NCBI GenBank assembly: GCA_944324495.1
Contig: CALUWN010000001.1
Location: 185,067-249,066 of the forward strand
DNA length: 64,000 nucleotides
From: an uncultured Mucispirillum sp.
GTDB taxonomy: Bacteria > Chrysiogenota > Deferribacteres > Deferribacterales > Mucispirillaceae
Direction: 5' to 3'
Positions 1 to 8,248 of this stretch are shown here, in pieces. The notes beneath the pieces were generated by a model. The model saw only the letters and a program-made list of their open reading frames with translations, was not told the DNA's origin and did not search any database. Position numbers and translations under genes: made by a program. Positions within the stretch are counted from its first letter, which is position 1; each line of letters begins with the position of its first letter.

Positions 1-725
1 GAATAGAAAATTTTAGTGTAAGGTTTAATTTTTCCCAAGGCTTTCGTTCGCCTAATTTACAGGAAAGGTATTTGTTATCATCTATGGGCGGAGGTACAAT
101 TTACCCTAACCCTGATTTAAAATCTGAAACAAGCAATAATTTTGAGTTTGGTATTAGATATAATGATTATGGTGTTGGTTTAGATGCTGTGTACTTTGTA
201 TCACTTGCAGATAACTATATAGCACAAGTGCCAGTTAGTACAGGTTCTTCTGCTACAAAATATAAAAATGTATCAAACGCTTTAACCCATGGTGCAGAGC
301 TTTCTTTATCTTATACATCACCTATTGGGCTAAAACCCTATACTTCACTTACCATAATGCAAAGAAGGTATAGTGATAATGGTGTGGATACATGGAAAAC
401 TGGCGTACCTTTAGTTTCAGGCAGAGCAGGGCTTGCATATTTACACACATTTAATGATTATGTTGATTTATCTATTGATTTATTCAGCAGATTTGCAAGT
501 GAAACCATAGACAGCCTTGATTCTATCCATTCAGAGTTTACATCAGACTTATATTATGCACCGTGGGGCACAGCAAATATAGCAATTAGTGTAGATTTTG
601 GTAAGGATAGACAATATAGCTTGTCTACAGAAGTTTATAACCTGTTGAATACACTATATAAAACATCTGTAGATATATATGAACCGGGCTTATATGGAGC
701 CGTAAAATTTTCGGCAGCTTTTTAA
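1..725 (+). CDS. TonB-dependent outer-membrane receptor, C-terminal part (5' end outside window)
   Basis: The open frame enters from the left edge (frame beginning at base 3) and ends in TAA at 723-725, so only about 240 C-terminal residues are present. The stretch FRSPNLQERYLL just inside the window matches the FRxPxLxE-type motif of TonB-dependent receptor beta-barrels. The rest is alternating aromatic/polar strand-like sequence, and the last residue is Phe, as is usual for outer-membrane barrels handled by BAM. A Met-like TTG at 72 is internal and not the start. Followed after 18 bases by an ECF transporter operon, a HutX-flavodoxin fusion and exbB-exbD-tonB, so the likely ligand is heme or another iron/tetrapyrrole compound. 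The ligand is inferred from neighbours only; the plug domain is not visible. Confidence 0.85.
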   Translation, partial: IENFSVRFNFSQGFRSPNLQERYLLSSMGGGTIYPNPDLKSETSNNFEFGIRYNDYGVGLDAVYFVSLADNYIAQVPVSTGSSATKYKNVSNALTHGAELSLSYTSPIGLKPYTSLTIMQRRYSDNGVDTWKTGVPLVSGRAGLAYLHTFNDYVDLSIDLFSRFASETIDSLDSIHSEFTSDLYYAPWGTANIAISVDFGKDRQYSLSTEVYNLLNTLYKTSVDIYEPGLYGAVKFSAAF

Positions 726-743
726 GAATAAAGGAGCAAAAAA

Positions 744-1289
744 ATGTATAAAAACTTAAAACATCACTGGAGTATACAAGAGCTTGTAACAATAGGTGTT
801 TTTGCAGCTGCTGCAAAAGTAATAACAATGGTTGTTGCTTTAGCAGGTGGTGGAATGAACCCTGTTACTCTGCTTATAAAAAACCTTATATTTACTACTT
901 TTTTCATAGTTATGCTTTACAAGGTAAGAAAAAGTGGAACGATTATGCTTTTTACATTTGTATCATTAATAGTATCACTGCTTTTGATGGGGGCAGAAGC
1001 TTCCACCTCTTTAGGAATGTTTATGGCTTCATTTATTGGTGAGTTTTTTATACTTCTTTTTGGTGGTATGAAGAATAAATATGCTCCAATTATTGGTGTG
1101 GCAGCTTTTGATTTATCTTACAGAGTGCTTTCTATGTTTATAGCTTATATGGTTATGAGAGAAACACCTGAAATTGTATATGCTGTTATACCTATTATTG
1201 CTATAGGGTATCTAGGAGCTGTAATTGGGTTATATACAGGAATAAAAGCTGTTAAGGAGTTAAGGTATGCAGGAATCGTTCGCAGTTAA
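744..1289 (+). CDS. ECF transporter S component (MptD/Trep_Strep-like substrate-binding membrane protein)
   Basis: A 181-residue integral membrane protein with about five or six hydrophobic segments and the short soluble N-terminus typical of S components of energy-coupling-factor importers. The sequence resembles the Trep_Strep/MptD-like group, whose substrates are mostly unassigned. It sits 18 bases after a TonB-dependent receptor gene and overlaps the next gene (EcfT) by 23 bases, so it is translationally coupled to its transporter. Start ATG 744 is preceded by an AAGGAG ribosome site. Role by inference: captures the substrate delivered to the periplasm by the receptor, probably heme. There is no periplasmic binding-protein gene in view. 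The family call comes from length, hydrophobicity and context and needs a profile search. Confidence 0.7.
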   Translation: MYKNLKHHWSIQELVTIGVFAAAAKVITMVVALAGGGMNPVTLLIKNLIFTTFFIVMLYKVRKSGTIMLFTFVSLIVSLLLMGAEASTSLGMFMASFIGEFFILLFGGMKNKYAPIIGVAAFDLSYRVLSMFIAYMVMRETPEIVYAVIPIIAIGYLGAVIGLYTGIKAVKELRYAGIVRS

Positions 1290-2070
1290 TACAAGTTTAT
1301 CTGTTAAAAATAATATTCAATTAAAAGGTTTATATTTAATAGATGTTAGAACAAAGCTCATTATTACAGCATTTACTTCGCTTGCTGCTATTATATTAAG
1401 CAGTATATATTCTCAAATAGTGCTTTTAGCTGCTTCATTTATATATGCATTATATATGAGAAAACCAAAAGTAATGGTTCTTACTTATCTTTTTGTAACT
1501 ATTATTATGATAATTGCTGTTACAAGCATATATATAATAAATTATTTTACAAATTTTATGCAGGGCAGGTCATATTTTGCCATAACAGTTCCTTTTATGC
1601 GTATGGTCACTATGGTAAATGTAGTGCTTCCCTTAGCTTTTACTACAAATATACAAAGTATATTAACAGCACTAAAAAGTTTTAATCTGCCATTATTTAT
1701 CTACCTGCCAGTAGCTGTAATGATAAGGTTTATACCTGCTTTTATAAACGATATAAAGCAGATAATGCAGTCGCTTGCAACAAGGGGTATTGAAGTAAAA
1801 TTTATTACTCTTTTAAAGCAACCTGTAAAAATGGGACGCTACCTTTTTATGCCACTGCTTTTTAGGTCTTTAAGAGCTTCAGAAGAATTGGGAATAGCTG
1901 CTGAATTAAAAGGAATAGGAAACGATGTAAAAGTAACACCGTATAAGAGATTATCGTTTTCTATAAATGATTTATTGCTTCTTATAAGTTTTGCAACAGT
2001 ATTAGTAAGTGCATTTTTTGTACAAAGCTATATTGAAGTGCCTGAAAGCTTAAGGAGTTTACATAGATGA
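1267..2070 (+). CDS. ECF transporter transmembrane component EcfT
   Basis: A 267-residue CbiQ/EcfT-type protein: an N-terminal block of four or five transmembrane helices (residues about 25-145), then a cytoplasmic helical region carrying the AxxxRG-type coupling motif (SLATRGIE, about residues 169-176) and a second similar segment (about 208-220) used to dock the two ATPases. A C-terminal hydrophobic helix follows. Its start ATG at 1267 lies inside the 3' end of the S-component gene, and its TGA overlaps the ATG of the ATPase gene (ATGA). The three proteins are therefore very likely made together as one importer. The ATPases are fused and encoded next door, so this looks like a dedicated rather than a shared ECF module. 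Confidence 0.85.
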   Translation: MQESFAVNTSLSVKNNIQLKGLYLIDVRTKLIITAFTSLAAIILSSIYSQIVLLAASFIYALYMRKPKVMVLTYLFVTIIMIIAVTSIYIINYFTNFMQGRSYFAITVPFMRMVTMVNVVLPLAFTTNIQSILTALKSFNLPLFIYLPVAVMIRFIPAFINDIKQIMQSLATRGIEVKFITLLKQPVKMGRYLFMPLLFRSLRASEELGIAAELKGIGNDVKVTPYKRLSFSINDLLLLISFATVLVSAFFVQSYIEVPESLRSLHR

Positions 2071-3500
2071 TAAGGTTAGAAAATGTAACATACAAATACC
2101 CATATCAAAATAAAGAGGCTGTAAAAAATATTAATTTATCAGTTAAATCTGGTGAAGTGGTGGTTTGTACTGGTGTCAGCGGATGTGGCAAAACTACACT
2201 TATTAGGCTTATTAATGGGCTTTGCCCTCATTATTATAAAGGTGAATTAAGTGGTAATGTATTTATTTGTAATGAAAATACAAAAGAAAAAACCATAGGA
2301 GAGCTTTCAAGTTATACAGGCTCACTTTTTCAAGACCCAGAACAGCAGTTTTTCGCATTAAATGTGGATGATGAGCTTGCATTTGCTTTAGAGTGCAAGG
2401 GATTAGATGCAGATACAATAAAAAAAGAAATAAATAAAACAGCTCATGAATTTAAAATACAGCATATTTTATCATCATCTGTAAATGATTTATCAGAAGG
2501 GCAGAAACAAAAAGTTGGGCTTGCAGGTATAATATTACAAAAAGCAAAAGTCATTATTTTAGATGAACCTACTGCTAATTTAGATGTGGAATCAACTGAT
2601 GAATTAGCAGAGAAAATAAAATATTTAAAATTACAAGGTTATGCCATTTTAATTGTAGACCACAGGCTTTACTGGACAAAAGATATAGCAGATAGATTTA
2701 TAGTTATGAGTAAAGGCGAAATAGTAAAAGAAGGTGATTTTAGTATTTTACTTAATAATGAATTTAGAAAAATATATGGTTTAAGAGATATAGAAATTAC
2801 TGATAATCGCAGCACGCTGGCAGATTATAAAAACAGCAGTAAAAATATTATTAATATTGAAAACCTTTCATTTAACTATAAGGGTAAAGAAAATCTTTTT
2901 AATAATGCATCATTTACTGTTCCTTTTGGAGTAACTGCCATACTTGGTGAAAATGGGGCAGGTAAAACCACGCTTGCAAAACTTTTAACGGGTATAAATA
3001 AAAATATTACAGGAAAAATAACTATAAATAATAAAGAGATAGATAAAAAAATACTTGTAAAAACTGCATCACTTGTGCTGCAAAATGCAGATTTTCAGCT
3101 TTATATGAAATCTACTTATGATGAAATATATATGAGTGTAGATGTTTCTCATAATAATATTACAGAAGATGAAAAAAAAGAAATAACAAATAATCTGCTT
3201 AACCAGTTTGATTTATATCATTTAAAAGAAAGGCATCCACAGTCACTTTCAGGTGGAGAAAAACAGCGTCTTGTAATAGCCTGTGCCGTTGCAAAAGAGC
3301 CAAGCATTATAATACTTGATGAGCCAACCAGTGGGCTTGATGGAAGAAATATGATGCGTATAACAAATATTTTGCAAAATTTAGCGAATAAAGGGGTGGC
3401 TGTAGTAGTTATTACCCATGATTTAGAATTAATAAATAATATATGCCAGTATGCTATTAGACTGCCATTTAGTGACAGTTTAAAGCAACAGGCAGTTTAA
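2067..3500 (+). CDS. ECF transporter ATPase, two fused ABC domains (A and A')
   Basis: A 477-residue protein with two complete ABC nucleotide-binding domains. The first has Walker A GVSGCGKTTL, a Q-loop (LFQDPEQQ), signature LSEGQKQ and Walker B VIILDEPTANLD. The second has Walker A LGENGAGKTTL, signature LSGGEKQR and Walker B IIILDEPTSGLD. The EQQFF element after the first Q-loop is typical of ECF ATPases. It replaces the usual separate EcfA1/EcfA2 pair. The start codon overlaps the stop of ecfT. It powers import of the S-component substrate, which from the neighbouring receptor and HutX-like gene is probably heme or a related tetrapyrrole. Confidence 0.9.
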   Translation: MIRLENVTYKYPYQNKEAVKNINLSVKSGEVVVCTGVSGCGKTTLIRLINGLCPHYYKGELSGNVFICNENTKEKTIGELSSYTGSLFQDPEQQFFALNVDDELAFALECKGLDADTIKKEINKTAHEFKIQHILSSSVNDLSEGQKQKVGLAGIILQKAKVIILDEPTANLDVESTDELAEKIKYLKLQGYAILIVDHRLYWTKDIADRFIVMSKGEIVKEGDFSILLNNEFRKIYGLRDIEITDNRSTLADYKNSSKNIINIENLSFNYKGKENLFNNASFTVPFGVTAILGENGAGKTTLAKLLTGINKNITGKITINNKEIDKKILVKTASLVLQNADFQLYMKSTYDEIYMSVDVSHNNITEDEKKEITNNLLNQFDLYHLKERHPQSLSGGEKQRLVIACAVAKEPSIIILDEPTSGLDGRNMMRITNILQNLANKGVAVVVITHDLELINNICQYAIRLPFSDSLKQQAV

Positions 3501-3515
3501 TAAAAAGGAGATAAT

Positions 3516-4733
3516 ATGAGCCATAAAGAAGAAAATCAACACGGTCATAAACATCAGCATGGAAAAAACCACGGTCATAAAGGGGAACATTCTCATGGTG
3601 AAAAACACCCTAATAGTGAAAATAATATGGCAGGTGGAAAACCACCATTACCTTTTGATTATAAACCTCAAATAGAGGAGATAATAGAAGAAAAAGTGCT
3701 AGGGTTTGAAAAACTAAAACAGGATTTACCAAATTTACTACAGGAGAAAAAACCCTTTACTATTTCTGCTTTTGCGAAGATGTATGGCGTAAGTGACCTT
3801 GAAGTATGTTATGCACTGCCTAAAGAAATATGCACTATTACAAAAGGCAGTCATTTTGAAATGGTTTGGAAAGAACTTGCCACTTGGGAAAAAGCAACAG
3901 TTATAATAGAGTATAAAGGCTCTGCTTTTGAAATATCTACAAAAATAGATGAAGGCACAAATGCTCATGGATATTATAATATTATGGGTGAATCTGCTTT
4001 AGGTGGTCATATTAAAGCAGATAATATATACAGTATTGCCTTTTCAACTATGCCGTTTATGACTCTTGAAAGCTGTTCTGTATTATTTTTTGATAAATCA
4101 GGCGGATTAATTTTTTCAGTTTATGCAGGCAGACAAAACAGGCAGATTATAGAAAGTGTAAAAACATCATTTTATAAAATGAAAGATGGTTTTGCACTGG
4201 AAAAATCGCTGGATAGAAAAAGCCTTGTGGTTTATTCATCTCTAACAGGTAATACTAAAAAAGTAGCAGAAGCAGTTAAAAGCGTTATACCAAACTGTGA
4301 TATATGCTCTATTGATAATCTGCCTGAAAACATAGATGAATATTATTTTCTTGCCATAGGTTACTGGGTAGATAGAGGGCTTCCTGATGCAAAAAGTAAA
4401 AAGTTTATAAACTCTATTAAAAATATGAATATAGGGTTATTTGGTACTCTTGGAGCTTATCCTGATTCACCACATGCAAAAGGCTGTATAAGAGATAGTG
4501 AAAATATGCTTAAAATCTCTGGCAAAAATAATAATGTGTTAGGCAGCTTTTTATGTCTTGGGAAAATAGATGAAAAATTAATTGATTATATGGGTAAATT
4601 TATGGGGGACAGCCACCCTATGACTCCAGAAAGAAAAGAAAGGCTTTTAGAAGCTCAAACTCACCCAGATAATAATGATTTAGAAATGGCAAAAAATGTA
4701 TTTGCAGGGTTTGTAAACCGTTTAGGGTTATAA
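3516..4733 (+). CDS. HutX/HugX-type heme-utilization protein fused to a C-terminal flavodoxin domain
   Basis: A 405-residue three-part protein. Residues 1-31 hold ten histidines in HGH/HKH clusters, a likely metal- or heme-binding head. Residues about 63-223 match the HutX/HugX/ChuX heme-carrier family, most clearly GYYNIMGESALGGHIKADNI (152-171) followed by PFMTLESCSVLFF. Residues about 235-405 are flavodoxin-like, with the FMN phosphate loop SSLTGNTKK (241-249) and a conserved FGTLGAYPDS stretch. Cytoplasmic: no signal peptide. ATG 3516 has a good AAGGAG site. It lies between the ECF transporter and exbB. Inference: receives imported heme and supplies electrons for reductive or anaerobic breakdown, or hands heme to another enzyme. 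The HutX assignment is strong; the chemistry is not shown by the sequence. Confidence 0.85.
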   Translation: MSHKEENQHGHKHQHGKNHGHKGEHSHGEKHPNSENNMAGGKPPLPFDYKPQIEEIIEEKVLGFEKLKQDLPNLLQEKKPFTISAFAKMYGVSDLEVCYALPKEICTITKGSHFEMVWKELATWEKATVIIEYKGSAFEISTKIDEGTNAHGYYNIMGESALGGHIKADNIYSIAFSTMPFMTLESCSVLFFDKSGGLIFSVYAGRQNRQIIESVKTSFYKMKDGFALEKSLDRKSLVVYSSLTGNTKKVAEAVKSVIPNCDICSIDNLPENIDEYYFLAIGYWVDRGLPDAKSKKFINSIKNMNIGLFGTLGAYPDSPHAKGCIRDSENMLKISGKNNNVLGSFLCLGKIDEKLIDYMGKFMGDSHPMTPERKERLLEAQTHPDNNDLEMAKNVFAGFVNRLGL

Positions 4734-4736
4734 GTT

Positions 4737-5345
4737 ATGGATATTGTAACTATTTATAATCAAATAGGTTATGCAGGTGTAGCTTTAATTATATGTGCTA
4801 TAGCTGCTCTATTTATAGGGCTTAGAATATTAATATACCTAAATATTGTATGGCGTGGGTTTAAACATAACTTTTTAAATAAAGATTATGAAAGCCGTGA
4901 TGATATTATTTCAGCGTGTAATAATACCAATAATCCATTAATAGCTATTATTAGGGATATAATAAACATACATGGGGAACATTCTGAAGATATAAGAAGT
5001 GAGGTTGCATACCTTTTCCATAGAAATTTTGAGCATGTATCAAAATCATTAGTATGGCTTAGGTTAATTTCAGTTATTTCCCCACTATTGGGGCTTTTAG
5101 GTACAGTTTTAGGGATGGTTGGCGTATTTCAGGTGATAGCAGTAGAGCAAAGCCCAGATGCTGCCTCCCTTGCAAGTGGTATATGGGAAGCATTGCTTAC
5201 AACTATTATGGGGCTAACGGTTGCTATACCAGTACTTATTATATATTACTATTTAATGCTAAAATTTAGAGCATTTAATTTTGAAGCTATTGAGCACAGT
5301 TACAGAGCATTAGACATTTGTAAAAAACATAATGCTAATGGTTAG
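4737..5345 (+). CDS. exbB: ExbB-like proton channel subunit (MotA/TolQ/ExbB family)
   Basis: A 202-residue membrane protein with an N-terminal transmembrane helix (about 13-35), a long cytoplasmic segment and two further helices. The conserved block LISVISPLLGLLGTVLGM and the later GIWEALLTTIMGLTVAIP are hallmarks of the ExbB/TolQ/MotA channel. Starts 3 bases after the HutX-flavodoxin stop and is followed by exbD after 8 bases. With ExbD it converts the proton gradient into movement of TonB, which opens the receptor encoded at the left end. Although TolQ is a relative, the neighbours (ExbD, TonB, receptor) make ExbB the better name. Confidence 0.9.
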   Translation: MDIVTIYNQIGYAGVALIICAIAALFIGLRILIYLNIVWRGFKHNFLNKDYESRDDIISACNNTNNPLIAIIRDIINIHGEHSEDIRSEVAYLFHRNFEHVSKSLVWLRLISVISPLLGLLGTVLGMVGVFQVIAVEQSPDAASLASGIWEALLTTIMGLTVAIPVLIIYYYLMLKFRAFNFEAIEHSYRALDICKKHNANG

Positions 5346-5353
5346 GTGATATT

Positions 5354-5740
5354 ATGAAATTTGATATTGATGAAGAAATAAATATTGATTTGACACCATT
5401 AATAGATGTTGTATTTATGCTTTTAATATTTTTTATAATGACTACCACATTTTCAAAACCTGTGCTTGATGTAATACTTCCTGCATCTAAAATGGCAGAA
5501 GGTAAGGAAACTCAGACACAGGAAATTTTAATATCCGTTACAAAGGACGGTAATGTTTATTATAATAATACATTAATAAAAGAAGAAGAAATTAAAAGTA
5601 TATTAGATGCAAATACTGATAAGATGTTAAATCTTTATATTGATAAATCAGCACCCTTTCAATCATTTGTAAATATTATTGATATTGCAAAAAAAGAAAG
5701 GAATGGAAAATTTATAATAAGCACAGATGTAGTGGAATAA
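5354..5740 (+). CDS. exbD: ExbD-like TonB energizer subunit
   Basis: A 128-residue protein of normal ExbD/TolR length: short cytoplasmic N-terminus, one transmembrane helix carrying the essential acidic residue (DLTPLIDVVFMLLIFF, Asp about 18), then a small periplasmic domain ending NGKFIISTDVVE. The ribosome site GGTGAT precedes ATG 5354, and this GGTGATATTATG start context recurs in several other genes of the window. Lies between exbB and tonB in one operon. Works with ExbB and TonB in the inner membrane. Confidence 0.9.
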   Translation: MKFDIDEEINIDLTPLIDVVFMLLIFFIMTTTFSKPVLDVILPASKMAEGKETQTQEILISVTKDGNVYYNNTLIKEEEIKSILDANTDKMLNLYIDKSAPFQSFVNIIDIAKKERNGKFIISTDVVE

Positions 5741-5746
5741 AATATT

Positions 5747-6469
5747 ATGAATATTAAAGCAAAAAAAGCATATCCAATACATACCTATTTTGAGAGAGAG
5801 AAAGAATATATAAAAAGCAAAAGAATATCTTTTTTTATGCTTATAATATTATTTTTAGTGCTTGTTGTAATAAATATAAGTTTTGTGTCGCAAAAAATGC
5901 TTGAAGTAGCAAAAGCAGAGTTTTTAAAGGAGAGTATAGAAACTACTGAGTATATAAAAATAAATAACCAAGAAAAAAGGAGGTTACTAGCAGATTACAG
6001 CGAATTTATAATCTATAATGGTTACAAAGAAATTAAAAAGAAGGAGGAAACAAAACAGGAAACAAGAAAAGAAAAAGATAAAAAGGAAGTTAAGAAAATT
6101 AAACCCAAAGATAAAAATGTAAAAGTTGCAAAATCATCACAAAAAGCAGTAGCAGGTAGTGAAGTAAGTAAAATAAAAGATATGAAAAACGAAGCTGCTG
6201 CCAATATTGTTTATATGATGGAGCGTTATAAAGAATACCCTAAGCAGGCTAGAAGGTTAAATGCAGAAGGTATTACAAATATTACATTTTCTATAGAAAA
6301 AAATGGGGTGGTACAAGGTGCAGAAATAACTAAAAGCTCTGGTTATACTGTACTTGATAATGCTGCACTAAAAGCAGCACAAAAAATTGTTGGCTTAAAT
6401 GCTGTAAACAATAATTCTTATAATGAATATTTAAAAGTAACAGTCCCTGTGGATTTTTACTTAAAATAA
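5747..6469 (+). CDS. tonB: TonB energy-transducing protein
   Basis: A 240-residue protein with a short cytoplasmic tail, one transmembrane helix (about 28-48), a Lys/Glu-rich charged linker (about 97-145) in place of the usual Pro-rich spacer, and a C-terminal TonB domain. The latter is recognised by YPKQARRLNAEGITNITFSI, the GxV segment (KNGVVQGAEITKSSG) and the AALKAAQKI helix. Six bases after exbD, it closes the receptor-ECF-HutX-exbBD operon. The dedicated TonB fits a receptor needing its own energizer. The highly charged linker is a little unusual and biased to AAA/GAA codons, in keeping with the AT-rich genome. Confidence 0.88.
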   Translation: MNIKAKKAYPIHTYFEREKEYIKSKRISFFMLIILFLVLVVINISFVSQKMLEVAKAEFLKESIETTEYIKINNQEKRRLLADYSEFIIYNGYKEIKKKEETKQETRKEKDKKEVKKIKPKDKNVKVAKSSQKAVAGSEVSKIKDMKNEAAANIVYMMERYKEYPKQARRLNAEGITNITFSIEKNGVVQGAEITKSSGYTVLDNAALKAAQKIVGLNAVNNNSYNEYLKVTVPVDFYLK

Positions 6470-6540
6470 TATTCAAATTTTTTTGAGAGATATTTGATAA
6501 AGATTTTCAATATCAAAAAATTTTAATTAGAGGTAAAAAA

Positions 6541-7437
6541 ATGAAAAAATTTTTATTATTTGCTTTTTTAGTATTTTTAGTAGCAGGTTGTGCTGAAGAT
6601 ACTACTAATAATTCAACAACTGAAGGGCAGACATCCCAAGAACAACTTAATAAAGTTGATGATGCTTTTACTAATGAATATAAAAAATATGTGAAACAAG
6701 ATGACCTAAGTACAGCTTATACTGGTGAATTTTCTGCTCAGTCAGAAACAAATATTAAAAGTTTACTTCAAAACATTACTGGAAGAGGAAAAATGCCAGC
6801 TCAAGCAGGAATTGGTGAAATTAATGAAACAGTAGTAGCTTCTGCTCTTGCTAAAAGTATGGCAGAAAGTTTAGTAAAAGCTACTACAGAGCCTAATGCT
6901 CAAGCATTAGTAAAATATACTACATTAGATACTGATGCAAATAAATTTATGTCTACTGTGCTTGGTGGTTTTATGGGTGGAGCAACTGGTGCTAAAATTT
7001 TAGAAACTGGTAAATTATATCAGGCTAATCAAAAAGCTATTGCTATGCTTGTAGCATCTCATACTGCATTATTTCAAGCAGCAAATGAAACTGTAAATGA
7101 AGAAGGCACAGTTAATCTTGCTTATTTATATTCAAGCTTAACAGGTTATTTTACTATGCTGCAAATAACAGCACTTCCAACAGATGAAGCAACTGTTAAA
7201 AAAATAGCACAAGCAGTTTATGACCATTGTAAAGATGTGGATGCTCAAGCAGCTAATAATTTATCTGTATACAATAAAGATACAACCACTTTTACAGTAA
7301 TGCCAATATTAACTTGTGGAAAAACTCAAGGTGGTATGCCATCAGGTGATGCTATGACACATTTAACAAACTTTATGAATAGCGTAGGGAAAGCCATAGA
7401 CCCAAATTATCAATTTTCAATGGGTGGCAGACCATAA
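6541..7437 (+). CDS. Unrecognised secreted lipoprotein
   Basis: A 298-residue protein with a lipoprotein signal peptide ending in the lipobox VAGC (Cys17), followed by an Asn/Thr/Ser-rich tether. The body is mostly helical and Ala-rich, with a Gly-rich hydrophobic stretch (GGFMGGATGAKI, about 143-154) and no motif I recognise. The cysteines at positions about 230 and 260 could pair. ATG 6541 has a TTAGAGG ribosome site, and a terminator-like hairpin lies just behind the stop. It is 71 bases downstream of tonB and might belong to the same uptake locus, but the gap could also hold its own promoter. Function unknown. Confidence 0.75.
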   Translation: MKKFLLFAFLVFLVAGCAEDTTNNSTTEGQTSQEQLNKVDDAFTNEYKKYVKQDDLSTAYTGEFSAQSETNIKSLLQNITGRGKMPAQAGIGEINETVVASALAKSMAESLVKATTEPNAQALVKYTTLDTDANKFMSTVLGGFMGGATGAKILETGKLYQANQKAIAMLVASHTALFQAANETVNEEGTVNLAYLYSSLTGYFTMLQITALPTDEATVKKIAQAVYDHCKDVDAQAANNLSVYNKDTTTFTVMPILTCGKTQGGMPSGDAMTHLTNFMNSVGKAIDPNYQFSMGGRP

Positions 7438-7448
7438 CAAACAATAAA

Positions 7449-7476
7449 TACAGAGCTGTTTAAAACAGCTCTGTAT
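7449..7476 (+). terminator. Hairpin after the lipoprotein gene
   Basis: A 13-base perfect inverted repeat (arms 7449-7461 and 7463-7475, effectively a 12-bp stem with a 3-base loop) stands 11 bases after the stop codon. The trailing U-run is poor, so it may be a weak or bidirectional terminator, or an mRNA-end stabilizer. Confidence 0.5.
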
Positions 7477-7493
7477 AATTACTTGGTGATAAT

Positions 7494-8093
7494 ATGTATA
7501 TTTTAGAAAATTTTGGAAACCCACAAGGAAAATTAGGCAGTTTATTAATCAAAATGATGAATAAAGGTCATAGAAAACTTCATTTGTGGGGTATATCTTA
7601 TTTAAATGTGAATGATGGTGATAATATATTAGATATAGGCTGCGGTGGTGGTTCAGCAATAAAAATAATAAGTGAAAAATACAGCAGTTGTAATATATAT
7701 GGTATTGATATATCAGAAAAAAGCATTGAAAAAGCCAGTATTTTAAATCAAGAAAAATTAAATGAACAGGTATATTTAAACAAAAGCAGTGTGCTTAGTA
7801 CTCCCTATAAAAATGATTATTTTGATATTGTTGTATCTTTTGAATCCATATACTTTTGGAAAGATTTACATAATGCATTTAAAGAAATATATAGAATTAT
7901 GAAACCTAATAGCAAAATATATGTATTTATGGAAGTTTTAAGAAAGAAAAATGCTTTTTGGGAAAAATTTATTAAAAATATGAAAGAATATAGTTATGAG
8001 GAGATAAAATATGCTATGGAGTGCAGTGGTTTTAAAAATATATCTCTTTATTCTAAATCTTTTACTAAAAATATGATTGCAGGAGAAAAATAG
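7494..8093 (+). CDS. Class I SAM-dependent methyltransferase
   Basis: A 199-residue protein with the SAM-binding glycine loop ILDIGCGGG (about 45-53), an acidic loop (YGIDISEKSI) and motif DYFDIVVSFESIYFW with the later FKEIYRIMKPNSKIYV, i.e. the Methyltransf_11/25 fold. Substrate not identifiable. ATG 7494 has a GGTGAT ribosome site. It stands alone between a hairpin at 7449-7475 and a 155-base AT-rich gap. It is shorter than many relatives of this type, with the C-terminal subdomain reduced, but no frame break is visible. Confidence 0.8.
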   Translation: MYILENFGNPQGKLGSLLIKMMNKGHRKLHLWGISYLNVNDGDNILDIGCGGGSAIKIISEKYSSCNIYGIDISEKSIEKASILNQEKLNEQVYLNKSSVLSTPYKNDYFDIVVSFESIYFWKDLHNAFKEIYRIMKPNSKIYVFMEVLRKKNAFWEKFIKNMKEYSYEEIKYAMECSGFKNISLYSKSFTKNMIAGEK

Positions 8094-8248
8094 TTTATAT
8101 TTATAATGTATTATCTAAAAATATTTTGATTATATAATATATTATCTATTATACAACAGTGTAATTATAGTATAAATTTATCTTTATTTTTTAATCTAAA
8201 TGGTATAGATATATTAAATAGTATAATGAAACTTATTAGGATAAATAT

